From: Pelagibius litoralis
GTDB lineage: Bacteria > Pseudomonadota > Alphaproteobacteria > Kiloniellales > Kiloniellaceae
Assembly: GCF_011683915.1 (NCBI RefSeq)
Contig: NZ_JAAQPH010000014.1
Span: 1 to 64,000, forward strand
Reading direction: 5' to 3'
Length of the DNA: 64,000 nucleotides
The translations under genes were made by a program, and so were the position numbers. The notes below the pieces were generated by a model that was not told the DNA's origin, ran no database searches, and saw nothing but the letters and a program-made list of their open reading frames with translations. Of the stretch, positions 45,142 through 54,820 are shown piece after piece. Positions within the stretch are counted from its first letter, which is position 1; each line of letters opens with the position of its first letter.

Positions 45142-46130
45142 GACGTAACCTTCGCGGCATCCCGGATGTCGCCGGCGCGATGACAGGCTACTTCGTGCGC
45201 ACCGGCCATGACTTTGGTCCGAGGAATTGTTTGGGAACATAGCTCTATCGCCAACGCGCAGCGGTCATGGAAGGCACAGCCCGGCGGCGGGAAGGCCGGG
45301 TCCGGCACTTGGCCTGGAATCGAGTCGAGATCCCGCAGGCCGTGTCCGATCGTCGGCACCGTGTTCATCAGCTTCGCGGCATAGGGATGGCGGGGATTGT
45401 CGATGACATCCTCGACGGACCCGGTCTCGACGATCCGGCCGGCATACATCACCGCGACCCGGTTGCAGAGCTGAGACACGACACCGAGGTCATGGGTGAT
45501 AAACAAGATGGTCAGGCCGGTTTTATCCGCCAACTCGCGCAGCAGCGAGATGATCTGCGCCTGGACCGTCACATCGAGCGCCGTGGTGGGCTCATCGGCG
45601 ATCAGCAGTTTGGGGCGGCACGCCAGGGCGAGCGCGATCATTACCCGCTGGATCTGGCCACCCGAAAGCTGGTGCGGGTATTTGCTTAAGGCGAAGTCCG
45701 GGTCCGGCATGTGCACCGACGTCAACTCTTCCATAGCTATCATATAGGCGTCCGCCTTATCGCATGAGCGGTGAAGTCGGATGATCTCCGTCATCTGCCG
45801 GCCAACAGAGAAGAACGGGTTCAGCGAGCGCATCGGATTCTGGAAGATCATCGCCGCTTTGCTACCTCGTACCGCACCAAGCTCGGCGTCCGATCGACCG
45901 ACGACCTCGTAACCATCGACCTTGATGCCGCCACTAACACTTCCGGGAGCCGGAACCATGCCAAGACAAGCCAATGCCGTCATCGACTTACCGCATCCCG
46001 ACTCACCCACCAAGCCAAGAACGTCCCCAGCGTCGATGCGCATGTCGATACTGCGCAGGATCGTCGTGCTGCGCACTAGGCCGGGAAACGTGACCTCAAG
46101 CCCACTTATCTCCAGAACAGGATCGCTCAT
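45138..46130 (-). CDS. Oligopeptide ABC transporter ATPase, OppD-like
   Basis: A 330-residue ATPase from ATG 46130, which overlaps the OppC stop (ATGA). Walker [11 protein letters not shown]-loop [13 protein letters not shown], signature [15 protein letters not shown], Walker [13 protein letters not shown] and [10 protein letters not shown] are intact, followed by the cysteine-rich OppD tail ([11 protein letters not shown]). In the signature, ALALA replaces the usual ARALA. Confidence 0.92.
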   Translation of the reverse strand: MSDPVLEISGLEVTFPGLVRSTTILRSIDMRIDAGDVLGLVGESGCGKSMTALACLGMVPAPGSVSGGIKVDGYEVVGRSDAELGAVRGSKAAMIFQNPMRSLNPFFSVGRQMTEIIRLHRSCDKADAYMIAMEELTSVHMPDPDFALSKYPHQLSGGQIQRVMIALALACRPKLLIADEPTTALDVTVQAQIISLLRELADKTGLTILFITHDLGVVSQLCNRVAVMYAGRIVETGSVEDVIDNPRHPYAAKLMNTVPTIGHGLRDLDSIPGQVPDPAFPPPGCAFHDRCALAIELCSQTIPRTKVMAGAHEVACHRAGDIRDAAKVTS

Positions 46131-47014
46131 TCTCGGCGTCCATGTTTCGGGTCGAGGACGTCGCGCAGACCGTCGCCAACCAGATTGATGGCAAGCACGG
46201 TCAGAAATATCGCCAGTCCCGGACCAAGCGCCGTCCACCATTGATCGAGAAATTGGGTCCGTGCGGCAGCAGCCATCAAACCCCACTCGATGGTTGGCGG
46301 GCGGGCACCAAGTCCGATGAAGCTCAAGGATGCCGCGGCGAGAATTGCATAACCAAAATCCATCGAGCCTTGGACGATCACCGGCGTCAGCGAATTGGGC
46401 GTGACATGGCGCAGCATGATCCGCAGGTGACTCACCCCCATGGTCCGGGCGGCATCGATATAGAGCTCCTTACGCACCCGCATGACGGCACCGCGCACGA
46501 TGCGCGCATACCAAGGGAACCAGGAGACGGCGAGTGCGATCATCGCGTTCCACAGGCCAGGCCCGAGAGCCGCGGTAATCGCAATTGGCAGAAGCAGCGG
46601 TGGAAACGCCAGGAATACATCAGAGATACGCATCAGCGCAGTATCGAGCTTCCCCCCGAAATAGCCCGACAACAAGCCTATAGGGGCGCCGATCAAAACG
46701 GCCAGAGCCACGACGCACACGCCGACCGTCAGGGAGATCTGAGCGCCGAACAGCACCCGCGAGAAAATGTCCCGGCCGAACTTGTCGGTTCCCATCGGAT
46801 GATCGATACCCGGCGCCATCAGCTTGTTCGACATCACGATTTCGGCTGGCGAGTGCGGTGCTATCCATGGCGCAAGAATTGCGGATATCATCACCAGGAA
46901 GAATATCGATGCACCAGCGACAAAAAGCATGTTGTCCAAGATGAACGCCTTTACGCGCAAGCGCCAACTCGCGCGAAGAACAGTATTGTCGGGCTTCGTG
47001 GAAAATTCCGTCAC
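46127..47014 (-). CDS. Oligopeptide ABC transporter permease, OppC-like
   Basis: A 295-residue permease with an N-terminal helix at about residues 25-50 and five more in the BPD_transp_1 domain. Motifs include PMGTDKFGRDIFSRVLFGAQ and the EAA-like loop AARTMGVSHLRIMLRHVTPN. The start is GTG at 47014, overlapping the OppB stop (GTGA). Confidence 0.92.
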   Translation of the reverse strand: MTEFSTKPDNTVLRASWRLRVKAFILDNMLFVAGASIFFLVMISAILAPWIAPHSPAEIVMSNKLMAPGIDHPMGTDKFGRDIFSRVLFGAQISLTVGVCVVALAVLIGAPIGLLSGYFGGKLDTALMRISDVFLAFPPLLLPIAITAALGPGLWNAMIALAVSWFPWYARIVRGAVMRVRKELYIDAARTMGVSHLRIMLRHVTPNSLTPVIVQGSMDFGYAILAAASLSFIGLGARPPTIEWGLMAAAARTQFLDQWWTALGPGLAIFLTVLAINLVGDGLRDVLDPKHGRRE

Positions 47015-48027
47015 TGCGTTCTTAACCTCGGATCAACAACGAAGTACAGCAGATCGACGATGAGATTGACCGACAGATAAATGCCGGCCAGGAACAACGT
47101 CGCGCCAAGCGAGGCCGGATAGTCGTTTGCTATGATGGAAAAAACTACGAATGCACCCAATCCTGGCCAATCGAAAATGAACTCGACGATCACAGCGCCG
47201 CCCAGAAGATTACCGTAGGTCAAGCCGATGACGGTCAGCATCGGGATCAGCGTGGCCTTCAGCGCATGGCGGTAATAGATCGACGATTTCGGCACGCCGT
47301 AGGCGAAGGCCGTGCGAATGTACTCTTCCTTTAGAACCTCGACCATCATGTTCCGGGTAATACGTGTCACCGTGGCCAGGAGCAATATGACCAAGGTCAA
47401 TAGGGGTAGAGCAATGTGGGCGAGCGCATCACGGAAGCCGTCCCAGTTCCCCGTCAAAAGGGCATCGATGAGATATAGCTGGGTTATCGGTAATATCGGC
47501 GAATCGAGCGATACGATCGGGGCCACGCGACCCTGCAACGGCAGCCATCCGAGCGCTCCGTAAAATATCAACTGCAGAGCCATAGCCAGAATGAAGGATG
47601 GAATGGCAACACCCCCTACCGCGATTGCCCTGGCGACATTGTCGAGCATAGAATTTCGCCGCACCGCTGAAAGAACACCCAACGGGATCCCAACGAGCAC
47701 GACCAGCACGATGGCAAGAGTGGTCAGTTCGAAAGTGGCACCCAGCCGGTCACTGACTTCGCTCAAGACAGGCTGACCCGTCCGCAGACTCCTGCCGAAT
47801 TCACCCTGGGAAAGGTCGCTGACATAGTTGATGTATTGAACCGGAAGAGGCTGGTCCAAGCCCATCTCTGCCTCGGCGGCAGCGATCTGCTCGACAGTCG
47901 GGCGACCGCCGAGCATCAACTCCGCCGGTGAGCTGGGAAGTACGCGGCTCAGGATAAATGTGATGGTAACTACACCCAGAACGACACCCACCATCAGGAT
48001 CAACCGCTGAACCACGTACTTCACCAT
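47011..48027 (-). CDS. Oligopeptide ABC transporter permease, OppB-like
   Basis: A 338-residue permease starting MVKYVVQRLILMVGVV. Typical features are PVQYINYVSDLSQGEFGRSL and the EAA-like loop FAYGVPKSSIYYRHALKATL. It lies 47 bp after the binding protein and forms the channel with OppC. Confidence 0.92.
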   Translation of the reverse strand: MVKYVVQRLILMVGVVLGVVTITFILSRVLPSSPAELMLGGRPTVEQIAAAEAEMGLDQPLPVQYINYVSDLSQGEFGRSLRTGQPVLSEVSDRLGATFELTTLAIVLVVLVGIPLGVLSAVRRNSMLDNVARAIAVGGVAIPSFILAMALQLIFYGALGWLPLQGRVAPIVSLDSPILPITQLYLIDALLTGNWDGFRDALAHIALPLLTLVILLLATVTRITRNMMVEVLKEEYIRTAFAYGVPKSSIYYRHALKATLIPMLTVIGLTYGNLLGGAVIVEFIFDWPGLGAFVVFSIIANDYPASLGATLFLAGIYLSVNLIVDLLYFVVDPRLRTQ

Positions 48028-48074
48028 TTGCTGTCCTACTACCCTCTTGAAAACTTGTCTATAATCCGCTGCGT

Positions 48075-49619
48075 TTATTTACTGAGGGCGTAGATGAACA
48101 AGGTTTCATATGCAGGGTTCGAGCTTTTATCCATACCCTTAAGGCTTGACGAGTGGGTAAAGACGCGATCCACATCCGCAAAGAATATGGCGGGCGTGTC
48201 TTTCATCAAAATGTCCTGCGCTGCAATGTAGGCTTTTGCTGACTCTTTTACATCGACGCCTTCTGCATCAATGGCGGTAGCAAGCGCTGCATCAAATTCC
48301 GCATTTTTATAACGCGAAAGATTGAAACCGGTGTTTTCCTTTCGGGTTTTGAACAGTGAATATAGCCAGTCAGACGGCGTCGGATAGGCTGGATACCAGA
48401 CCATGCTATGCATGTTGGCAGCTGTACTAGCACTCCTAGCTTTGGTCATATATGCCTTGCTCACCTGCGGCAATAAATTCACCCGAACACCTACTTGAGC
48501 GGCATTCGCTTGGAACAGCTCAACAGCATCAATCTGTTCCTGATTGCTGTTCGAATACATGGCATCGATTTTCCAATCCTCTTTTGGAATCCCGGATTCC
48601 TCCAGCAGCTTCAAGGCTTTTTGAGGATCGAAGGAGCCGATATCGTATTTGCCATGTCCCCACATGGAGGCCGGTACTGGCCCCAACGGGCGCTTTGCAT
48701 AGCCCTGAAATATGTCGTTCAGCACCGAGTCGTAGTTCCAAAGATGGACAAGGGCCTCGCGGAATTTTTTGCTGTCGGTGGGGTATTTCTGCATATTGAG
48801 CAGGTACATCTGATTGCGCCAACCAGAACTGGTAGCGACCGAAGTGTTCGGCAATGCATCCAGCGCCGCCAACTGGCTCACTGGTACGCGCACAACGTCA
48901 GCTTCGCCGGACTTGATCATCTGAACACGTGTTGAGGCCTCCGACACCACCGGGTGGATAACGCGATCGATTTGGCCGGGCTTCCAGCCGCCCCAATAGT
49001 CATCGAACTTGCTGATCACGGTCAGCTTGTTCGGCTCGTATTTTGTGAGCGTATAGGGCCCGGTGCCGATGGCGTTGCCTTCGTTCATCCAGTCGTGCCC
49101 TTTGTCGATCGCCGCTGGGCCAATCACGTAGGACCCGTACTGACCGCTGGCGACCAGATCGAACGCGATCGGTTTCTTGAACTTGAACACGGCGGTCCGG
49201 CTATCCGGTGTCTCAACGGTTTCAAGGTCCGCATAAAGATAGCCGGCGCCCTTGCCAAGATCTCTCGTATACTCGAAGGATTTCTTGACTACGGCTGAAT
49301 CCAGCTGGGAGCCGTCGTGAAACTTGACACCATCGCGCAGCGTCACATTCCAAACCCTGCCGCCATCCGATTTACTCCACGAAACCGCGAGACGGGGCTT
49401 CACTTCCCCATCATCATACAGGAACAGGGTCTCGTAGATGTTTCCGAGGATGTAGGTCTCGGCACCGAAACTGACTGCGGGGTTCATATCCCTGTATGAA
49501 AGTTGCGTCGCCCAGGTGATGGTGTTCTCCGCCGTTGCGCTTTGGGGCAACAACAGAGGAGCACTCACGAAAATCGCGGCAAACAGCTTTGTTAGTCTCA
49601 GCATAGTCCGTCTTCCCAT
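48075..49619 (-). CDS. Oligopeptide ABC transporter substrate-binding protein, OppA/DppA-like
   Basis: A 514-residue SBP_bac_5 family periplasmic protein with a signal peptide at residues 6-30 ending in SATA. Family segments are NIYETLFLYDDGEVKPRLA, NVTLRDGVKFHDGSQLD and GTGPYTLTKYEPN. ATG at 49604 (codon 6), after gggaag, is an equally good start. It binds peptides or peptide-like solutes; the solute is presumably what the amidase and M81 enzyme act on. It follows the decarboxylase by 16 bp. Confidence 0.92.
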   Translation of the reverse strand: MGRRTMLRLTKLFAAIFVSAPLLLPQSATAENTITWATQLSYRDMNPAVSFGAETYILGNIYETLFLYDDGEVKPRLAVSWSKSDGGRVWNVTLRDGVKFHDGSQLDSAVVKKSFEYTRDLGKGAGYLYADLETVETPDSRTAVFKFKKPIAFDLVASGQYGSYVIGPAAIDKGHDWMNEGNAIGTGPYTLTKYEPNKLTVISKFDDYWGGWKPGQIDRVIHPVVSEASTRVQMIKSGEADVVRVPVSQLAALDALPNTSVATSSGWRNQMYLLNMQKYPTDSKKFREALVHLWNYDSVLNDIFQGYAKRPLGPVPASMWGHGKYDIGSFDPQKALKLLEESGIPKEDWKIDAMYSNSNQEQIDAVELFQANAAQVGVRVNLLPQVSKAYMTKARSASTAANMHSMVWYPAYPTPSDWLYSLFKTRKENTGFNLSRYKNAEFDAALATAIDAEGVDVKESAKAYIAAQDILMKDTPAIFFADVDRVFTHSSSLKGMDKSSNPAYETLFIYALSK

Positions 49620-49635
49620 TTGGCTTTATTGCGGA

Positions 49636-50883
49636 TCAGTAGGTGTTTTCGTCCAGTACACCGACGCGCCCAGAGCGTCGAACGTGACTCACCACGGATG
49701 CGAGATCCTCAAGATACTCGTCAACAATTGTCGCATGCACGGGGTTGAACATCAGATGAATAGCCGATGGCTCAGTGCAACGGCCGACGAACCAACCGCG
49801 TTCAGCCATCTTTTCGGCGATAGCGTTAATGTCGAGTTCCGGATCTACCGACCGATAGAGAAGAAAGGAAAGGTCGCTGGGCTCTATGACCTCTAGGCCG
49901 AGAATCGCCGCGATGCCCTCAGCGAACTTCGCCCTGGTGGCCATGATAGTCCGAGCGATATTCAGATAGCCCTCCTCACCGAGATAGTTTATGACTGCCC
50001 AAGCTGAGGCAACGGGACCGGCGGGGCGTGTTCCAAGAAAAGTATCGGTTGCGTATGTCCCACGCGGCCAATCCGAAAACTTGAAGCGCTGGTATTTTTG
50101 AAGACCGGCGTCGTGGAACAAGATCAGCGACGCGCCTTTAGCGGCAAATCCGTACTTGTGCAAATCCGCCGATATGCTCGTAACGCCATTTACGGCGAAG
50201 TCGAACGGCGGAATATCATAGCCGAGTCGCCGGACAAAGGGCGCCAGAAGTCCGCCGACGCAAGCGTCGACGTGCAACCAGACGCCCTTCGCCATGGCAA
50301 GGCGGGCGAGATCCTCAATCGGATCGAAGACCCCGTGAGGATAGGCCGGAGCCGACCCCACGATCATGATAGTATCGTCGTCGACCGCCCGCTCCATCGC
50401 GGCGACATCGGCGCGGAAATCAGCTCCGAGCGGTATACGAACAACGTCCATATTGAGGTAGTGGCTCGCCTTGTTGAAGGCCGGATGCGCGGATTGCGGC
50501 ACGACGATCCTGGGCCTTCCGATTCCCGGTCGCTCGGCCCGCGCATGGTCGCGAGCTGTCTTTACTGCTTGGAAGATACTCTCGGTGCCGCCCGCGGTGA
50601 AGCTTCCACCTGCCGCCTCATCGGCTTGCAGCAAATGGAGAACCATGCCGATGACCTCACGCTCAAGCTTTTGCACACTTGGAAAGGCGAGCTTGCCAAG
50701 GCCATTTTCGATAAAGAACAGGGAGTATGCGTCTCGAGCCACTTGATACAGCTCTTCGTCGCGCCAATAAACGTACAGCGGAAGGCGTCCACGCTTCCAA
50801 GCATAGTCATCGGCCTTTGTAGCTTCGAGTTGCTGTTTTAGATCAACCCAAGTGCTACCGTTTTTAGGAAAGTGCGTCGTCAT
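49636..50883 (-). CDS. PLP-dependent group II-type decarboxylase/lyase
   Basis: A 415-residue fold-type I PLP enzyme of the glutamate-decarboxylase / sphingosine-phosphate-lyase group. Features are GSFTAGGTESIFQAVKTARD, VVPQSAHPAFNKAS, WLHVDACVGGLLAPFVRR and the PLP lysine in SADLHKYGFAAKG. It opens the long minus-strand array and is divergent from the GntR gene. Likely role: decarboxylation or retro-aldol cleavage of the amino acid freed downstream. The substrate is unknown. Confidence 0.88.
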   Translation of the reverse strand: MTTHFPKNGSTWVDLKQQLEATKADDYAWKRGRLPLYVYWRDEELYQVARDAYSLFFIENGLGKLAFPSVQKLEREVIGMVLHLLQADEAAGGSFTAGGTESIFQAVKTARDHARAERPGIGRPRIVVPQSAHPAFNKASHYLNMDVVRIPLGADFRADVAAMERAVDDDTIMIVGSAPAYPHGVFDPIEDLARLAMAKGVWLHVDACVGGLLAPFVRRLGYDIPPFDFAVNGVTSISADLHKYGFAAKGASLILFHDAGLQKYQRFKFSDWPRGTYATDTFLGTRPAGPVASAWAVINYLGEEGYLNIARTIMATRAKFAEGIAAILGLEVIEPSDLSFLLYRSVDPELDINAIAEKMAERGWFVGRCTEPSAIHLMFNPVHATIVDEYLEDLASVVSHVRRSGRVGVLDENTY

Positions 50884-51097
50884 ACATCAGGCTTCAATTC
50901 GAACGTTTTAACTCGATGTGGAAAACAGGCTGCGTAAGCCTTGAATCAGCATCACAGAATCAAACGATATCACAAAATAGATACACCATCATCATAAAAC
51001 TTCCATCATTTCGTTACATAATCTTTACATTAACGATTCGATTCGCGAAAAGAAGCAGGGAAAAGCGGATAAAAGACACGGTCAGCCTAGACGCGCC
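50884..51097. promoter_or_regulatory. AT-rich divergent promoter region of the array
   Basis: A 214-bp gap between the decarboxylase and GntR genes. TTACAT occurs at 51014 and again at 51025, 11 bp apart. No clear palindrome is seen. It must hold both promoters and probably the GntR site. Confidence 0.4.
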
Positions 51098-51868
51098 GTG
51101 CAAAATCGGGTAACTGACCGTCGAATGAAAGAAAGCAAATCGTTGATGCCTCGGCCTGTTGAAAATGGCCATGTCTTGCGTGATCAAGTCTATGCCGATA
51201 TCAGCAATGCTCTCATGATGGGACATTATGTGCCTGGCCAGAAACTGGTCATCCGTCAATTAGCGGAATCCTATGGTACGAGCCTGACCCCCGTGCGTGA
51301 GTGCCTAGGCCGGCTTGTCGCCGAGGGGGTGCTTGAAGGTGAAGCGAAGCGCTCGGTACGGGTGCCGCGCATGACCAGCGCAAGGGTCCGGGAACTGCGG
51401 GACATCCGCTTGGCGGTTGAAGGGTTGGCGGCGGCGCGTGCTGCGGAAAGGATCACACTGGACGAGGTCGCCCGGCTGCGGATAATCGCAAGCGAGATCA
51501 TAGCGGCGCGGGAACGCGAAGATATTGCGACCGACGTGGCTAAGCTGGGTGAGTTCCAGTTTGGAGTCTACCGTGCTTCGGCGATGCCAAACCTCGTCAG
51601 AATTATCGAGAGCCTTTGGCTTCAGACCGGCCCATATCTCAGACTATTGTTTCCGAACTATATTCAAACTGTAACGGCAAGCCGAGGGGATTGGCGAGGC
51701 CGGCTTTGTGCCGCACTAGAGACCCGAGATGTGGAAGTAGCACGACGTGAGATAGAGGCCGATGTTGGCGAGGCTCTTGAATACTTGATTACTCTCGTTG
51801 ATGCAGCTGATGTTATCGGGTCAAATATTGGAAGGGTGGTTGGTTTGGGCACCAAGAAAGCGTCATGA
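51098..51868 (+). CDS. GntR family regulator, FCD type
   Basis: A 256-residue regulator starting at GTG 51098, with ATG 51125 as alternative. The winged helix covers about residues 28-95 (LRDQVYADISNALMMG ... SLTPVRECLGRLVAEGVLEG) and the FCD domain about 105-235. It is divergent from the peptide-uptake array and probably controls it. The last 20 residues are foreign-looking, because an IS256 relic begins at the 3' end; the ligand domain itself seems complete. Confidence 0.88.
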   Translation: MQNRVTDRRMKESKSLMPRPVENGHVLRDQVYADISNALMMGHYVPGQKLVIRQLAESYGTSLTPVRECLGRLVAEGVLEGEAKRSVRVPRMTSARVRELRDIRLAVEGLAAARAAERITLDEVARLRIIASEIIAAREREDIATDVAKLGEFQFGVYRASAMPNLVRIIESLWLQTGPYLRLLFPNYIQTVTASRGDWRGRLCAALETRDVEVARREIEADVGEALEYLITLVDAADVIGSNIGRVVGLGTKKAS

Positions 51869-52079
51869 GAAACTGCAGATCCCTGAATGCGTCCGGCGCA
51901 TCATCTACACGACAAACGCCATTGAGGCGCTGAATTCCAAGCTGCGCAGGGCCGCCAGACCCAGTGGGCACTTCCCCTCTGACGAGGTCTCGCTGCAAAG
52001 CAAAATAATCGCTGCCAATTATGCCGCGATGACCCCTCGATCAGTGCTCAAAAAACCCTTGTTAACCGAGGACCAATGA
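51868..52079 (+). mobile_element. IS256-family transposase relic (C-terminus)
   Basis: The frame reads PECVRRIIYTTNAIEALNSK and LRRAARPSGHFPSDE, the conserved end of IS256/Mutator transposases. Only about 70 codons remain, and similarity is lost after the SDE segment. Confidence 0.85.
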
Positions 52080-52235
52080 GGCCTGTGCACGGGTGGTCCT
52101 TTCTGTTTGATTGTCAACGAACTATGGGATTGCGGCTGGCCTTCAGCTGTCGCGCCGGCTACAACTTCCATCTGCTCATCAGATGGTTCAAGGCGCTTTT
52201 CGCCCCCTGATCCAAGCGATCCTCAGAAGCGCATT
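52080..52235 (+). mobile_element. IS5-family relic (3' end)
   Basis: CRAGYNFHLLIRWFKALFAP is read at about 52150-52209 and resembles the last residues of IS5-type transposases. The DNA upstream (tttgattgtcaa, ctatgggattgcg) matches the flank of the relic at 41080-41140. Confidence 0.6.
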
Positions 52236-52299
52236 AATACCTCAAACCGCCTGAAATTAGCCCTGCGCGAAATCTTCACAGACGACTATCTAACGATAA

Positions 52300-52562
52300 G
52301 TCCGCAACGATCTTCTTCAGTCGGGTGTTCCGCTGCTCCAACTCGCGCAACCGCTTCATCTCGCTCGGCATCAGACCGGCATACTCATCTTTCAATTAAA
52401 GTAGGTCGCCTGGCTGATCCTAGCCTCGCGACAAACCCGTGCTACCGGCACACCGTCCTCACCTTGCTTAACGATGGACGCTTTCTGCGCGTCCGATAAC
52501 CTGGAGGCCTTCATCTGTCTCCGCTCCTTCCCCAGCCAGGAAAATGGTGCGGAAAACTCTAA
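52300..52562 (-). mobile_element. IS3-family relic with orfA and one end
   Basis: The 13-bp end cggaaaactctaa at 52550-52562 is identical to the right end of the element at 27275-28327. From 52514 the minus strand reads MKASRLSDAQKASIVKQGE and ISQATYFN, then TGA where tryptophan is expected, then a frameshift. It is the same IS group but a diverged copy. Confidence 0.85.
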
Positions 52563-52753
52563 CCCAAATCGAGGGCATTTCCGGGAAGCAGATCACGAGC
52601 CATTGATATGGCTTTTCCAAGCGGTCTACTGCCAACACCCTCAGTCATCAGCGCGGGAATAGAATCTGAAATCGAAGTAAAGACACAGGAACAGTGCCAA
52701 ACTCCTAGATCTTACGAGTCTCACCCGCTTCCTACTCTAACGCTGGCGGAATC
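52563..52753. other. Short stretch without a gene
   Basis: About 190 bp between the IS3 relic and the stop of the response regulator. Nothing is recognised. It probably contains the right boundary of the accessory block. Confidence 0.35.
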
Positions 52754-53515
52754 TCATTTGGCAATCGTAGTATCGTCTGCAGGATTCACGGTTAGAGCGT
52801 AGCCGACCGACCTGATGGTGCGTATCAGTTCTTGATCGGGAGCAGAGCCGAGCGCCTTGCGCAGACGGCCGACGTGAACGTCTACAGTCCTCGGCCCGAC
52901 GTGCACGTTGTCCTTCCAAGCCGCGCTGTGCAGCTCTTCCCGTGTCACGACCTGTTCAGGGTGTTCCAGGAAGTGTCGCAGCAGCTTGAACTCCGTCGGG
53001 CTCAGATGAATAGTGCGGTCAGCGCGGCGGACCCGGTAGGTGGAGAGATTCATCTCCAGATCGGCATAGCACATTGCCACTACGATGGAAGTCTGCGCCC
53101 CATTTATGGACCGACCACGATCGAGCATTGAGCGTACACGCTCGATCAGCTTGGCCGGCCAAACCGGCCTGATGAAGGTGTCTTCGATCCCGCACTTTAT
53201 CAGATCGACGTAATCTCTTTCTGCGCCCTGATCCATCAGGGCGATGACTGGAATGCCCTTCGTCCGAGCGTCGAGCTTCAAAGGGGCGCAGACTTCGGGT
53301 GCGGAAATCGCGCGGGTGCGGCAGTCCATCAGGATCGCATCCGGCTTCCGCTCCACCGCAGACTGCAGGGTTTCATCAAGGTCAACGGAGAGATGTGTTG
53401 CAAGGTGTTCAGCCTGAAAGACGTGATCCAAAAATAAATAGAAATCGACATCTTCTGAGTAAACCAAAATCAAGGGTTTTGCCTGAGCTTCTTGGCCCAC
53501 TTCTTCCTCCCTCAA
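52754..53515 (-). CDS. OmpR/PhoB-type response regulator with atypical receiver
   Basis: A 253-residue regulator. The receiver covers about residues 14-130 and keeps the phospho-acceptor aspartate in AILMDCR and an acidic pair (YSEDVD). The usual Thr/Ser is alanine (PVIALMD) and the conserved lysine is arginine (FIRPVWP). The winged helix covers about 150-245 (HLSPTEFKLLRHFLEHPEQV, GPRTVDVHVGRLRKALG). No histidine kinase is nearby. A paralogue is at 59441. Phosphorylation control may be weak or absent. Confidence 0.87.
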   Translation of the reverse strand: MREEEVGQEAQAKPLILVYSEDVDFYLFLDHVFQAEHLATHLSVDLDETLQSAVERKPDAILMDCRTRAISAPEVCAPLKLDARTKGIPVIALMDQGAERDYVDLIKCGIEDTFIRPVWPAKLIERVRSMLDRGRSINGAQTSIVVAMCYADLEMNLSTYRVRRADRTIHLSPTEFKLLRHFLEHPEQVVTREELHSAAWKDNVHVGPRTVDVHVGRLRKALGSAPDQELIRTIRSVGYALTVNPADDTTIAK

Positions 53516-54046
53516 AATACCGCCGGCGGTAGGCGCTTGGCGTAAAAAAGAGACGAGAGACTACAACCATGTCAGGAAAAACAACTTACCCGCACTTCGT
53601 TACCATTCGCAGGGCAACGGCTGCCAGGTACCCCAATATAGCCTCCCTGTTCACGGATCATTCGGGCGCCGCCAGCCTGCGATCACCCCCTAAAGGCCCT
53701 CGCCTTTGACCAACCAAAAAACGTATACTAACAAACTCGGATCAACGTGAATATTATGCAACCCTGAATCTATAAAAGGAACGATGTTTCTCCCCATGGT
53801 CACAGAAATTTCTTTTCTGGCCGAGACAATCTACTCGCTGTGTAAAGTTTTCATAGTTGAAGCGAGATGAAAATCCTATTCAGCTATCTTTTCCACCTAA
53901 GACCGGGACAGAAAGTCTGTCGCGCGGCGACGAACCCGTCGCGTCGCAACGAATGGCACCGTCAAACCTTCTCCACACGATCTTGCGCGTCGGTGATGCG
54001 CGATTCTCCCGCTCAGCGTGGCCCGAAGCTGCACAATCTAAGGTGG
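53516..54046. other. 530-bp gap without a clear gene
   Basis: A 46-codon ATG frame at 53569-53709 (MSGKTTYPHFVTIRR...) is the only reading of note and lacks a family or strong ribosome site. The region from 53710 to 53870 is AT-rich and may hold promoters. Confidence 0.35.
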
Positions 54047-54820
54047 TCAGTGAGATAAGATCTTGCTCAAAAAAGCCTTGGTGCGCTCGTCTCGAGGTGT
54101 TTTGAAAAATCGCTCCGGATCGTTCTCTTCGACGATCCGGCCATGATCCAGCAAGGCGATACGATCGGCGACGCGGCGCGCGAAGCCCATCTCGTGGGTG
54201 ACGACCATCATGGTCATGCCGTCGCGGGCAAGATCGGTCAGAACGTCCAGAACCTCTTTGATCATTTCTGGATCGAGGGCCGAGGTCGGCTCGTCGAACA
54301 GCATAATCTTCGGATCCATGGCCAGCGCCCGGGCGATCGCCACGCGTTGCCGTTGCCCGCCAGAGAGTTGCGCCGGATGTTGCTTGGCTTTCTCCGGAAT
54401 TCCGACGCGCTCCAGCAACGCTTGCGCTTTCCCCTCAGCCTCCGCCCTCGACAAGCCGCGGACCTTCATCGGCGCAAGGGTGATGTTGCCGAGCACGGTC
54501 AGGTGGGGATAGAGATTGAAATGTTGGAACACCATGCCGACCTCGGCGCGCAGTTCGCGCAAATCGGGGAAGCGTCCGTTCAACAGCCTGCTGAGCACCG
54601 TCAGCCGTCCAGCGCCGATGGGCTCAAGGCCGTTGACGCAGCGTACAAGCGTGCTCTTCCCCGAACCGCTCGGACCACAGATCACAAGAACCTCCCCCTG
54701 GCGGACCGAAAGGTTGATATCCCGCAGCACATGCAGATCGCCGAAATGCTTTTGCACGCCGGCGAACTCCACGACGAGCTGCGGCTTGGCCGAATTGTCT
54801 GGCGAGGAGGAAGCGGTCAT
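54047..54820 (-). CDS. Polar amino-acid ABC transporter ATPase (GlnQ/GltL-like)
   Basis: A 257-residue ATPase from ATG 54820, overlapping the permease stop (ATGA). Walker [11 protein letters not shown]-loop [14 protein letters not shown], signature [15 protein letters not shown], Walker [16 protein letters not shown] and [13 protein letters not shown] are those of the polar amino-acid uptake family. It is the last gene of the operon that begins at 57188. Confidence 0.93.
   Translation of the reverse strand: MTASSSPDNSAKPQLVVEFAGVQKHFGDLHVLRDINLSVRQGEVLVICGPSGSGKSTLVRCVNGLEPIGAGRLTVLSRLLNGRFPDLRELRAEVGMVFQHFNLYPHLTVLGNITLAPMKVRGLSRAEAEGKAQALLERVGIPEKAKQHPAQLSGGQRQRVAIARALAMDPKIMLFDEPTSALDPEMIKEVLDVLTDLARDGMTMMVVTHEMGFARRVADRIALLDHGRIVEENDPERFFKTPRDERTKAFLSKILSH

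Noticed and set aside
53569-53709. A 46-codon frame MSGKTTYPHFVTIRR...
   Set aside because: There is no convincing ribosome site, family or conserved context.
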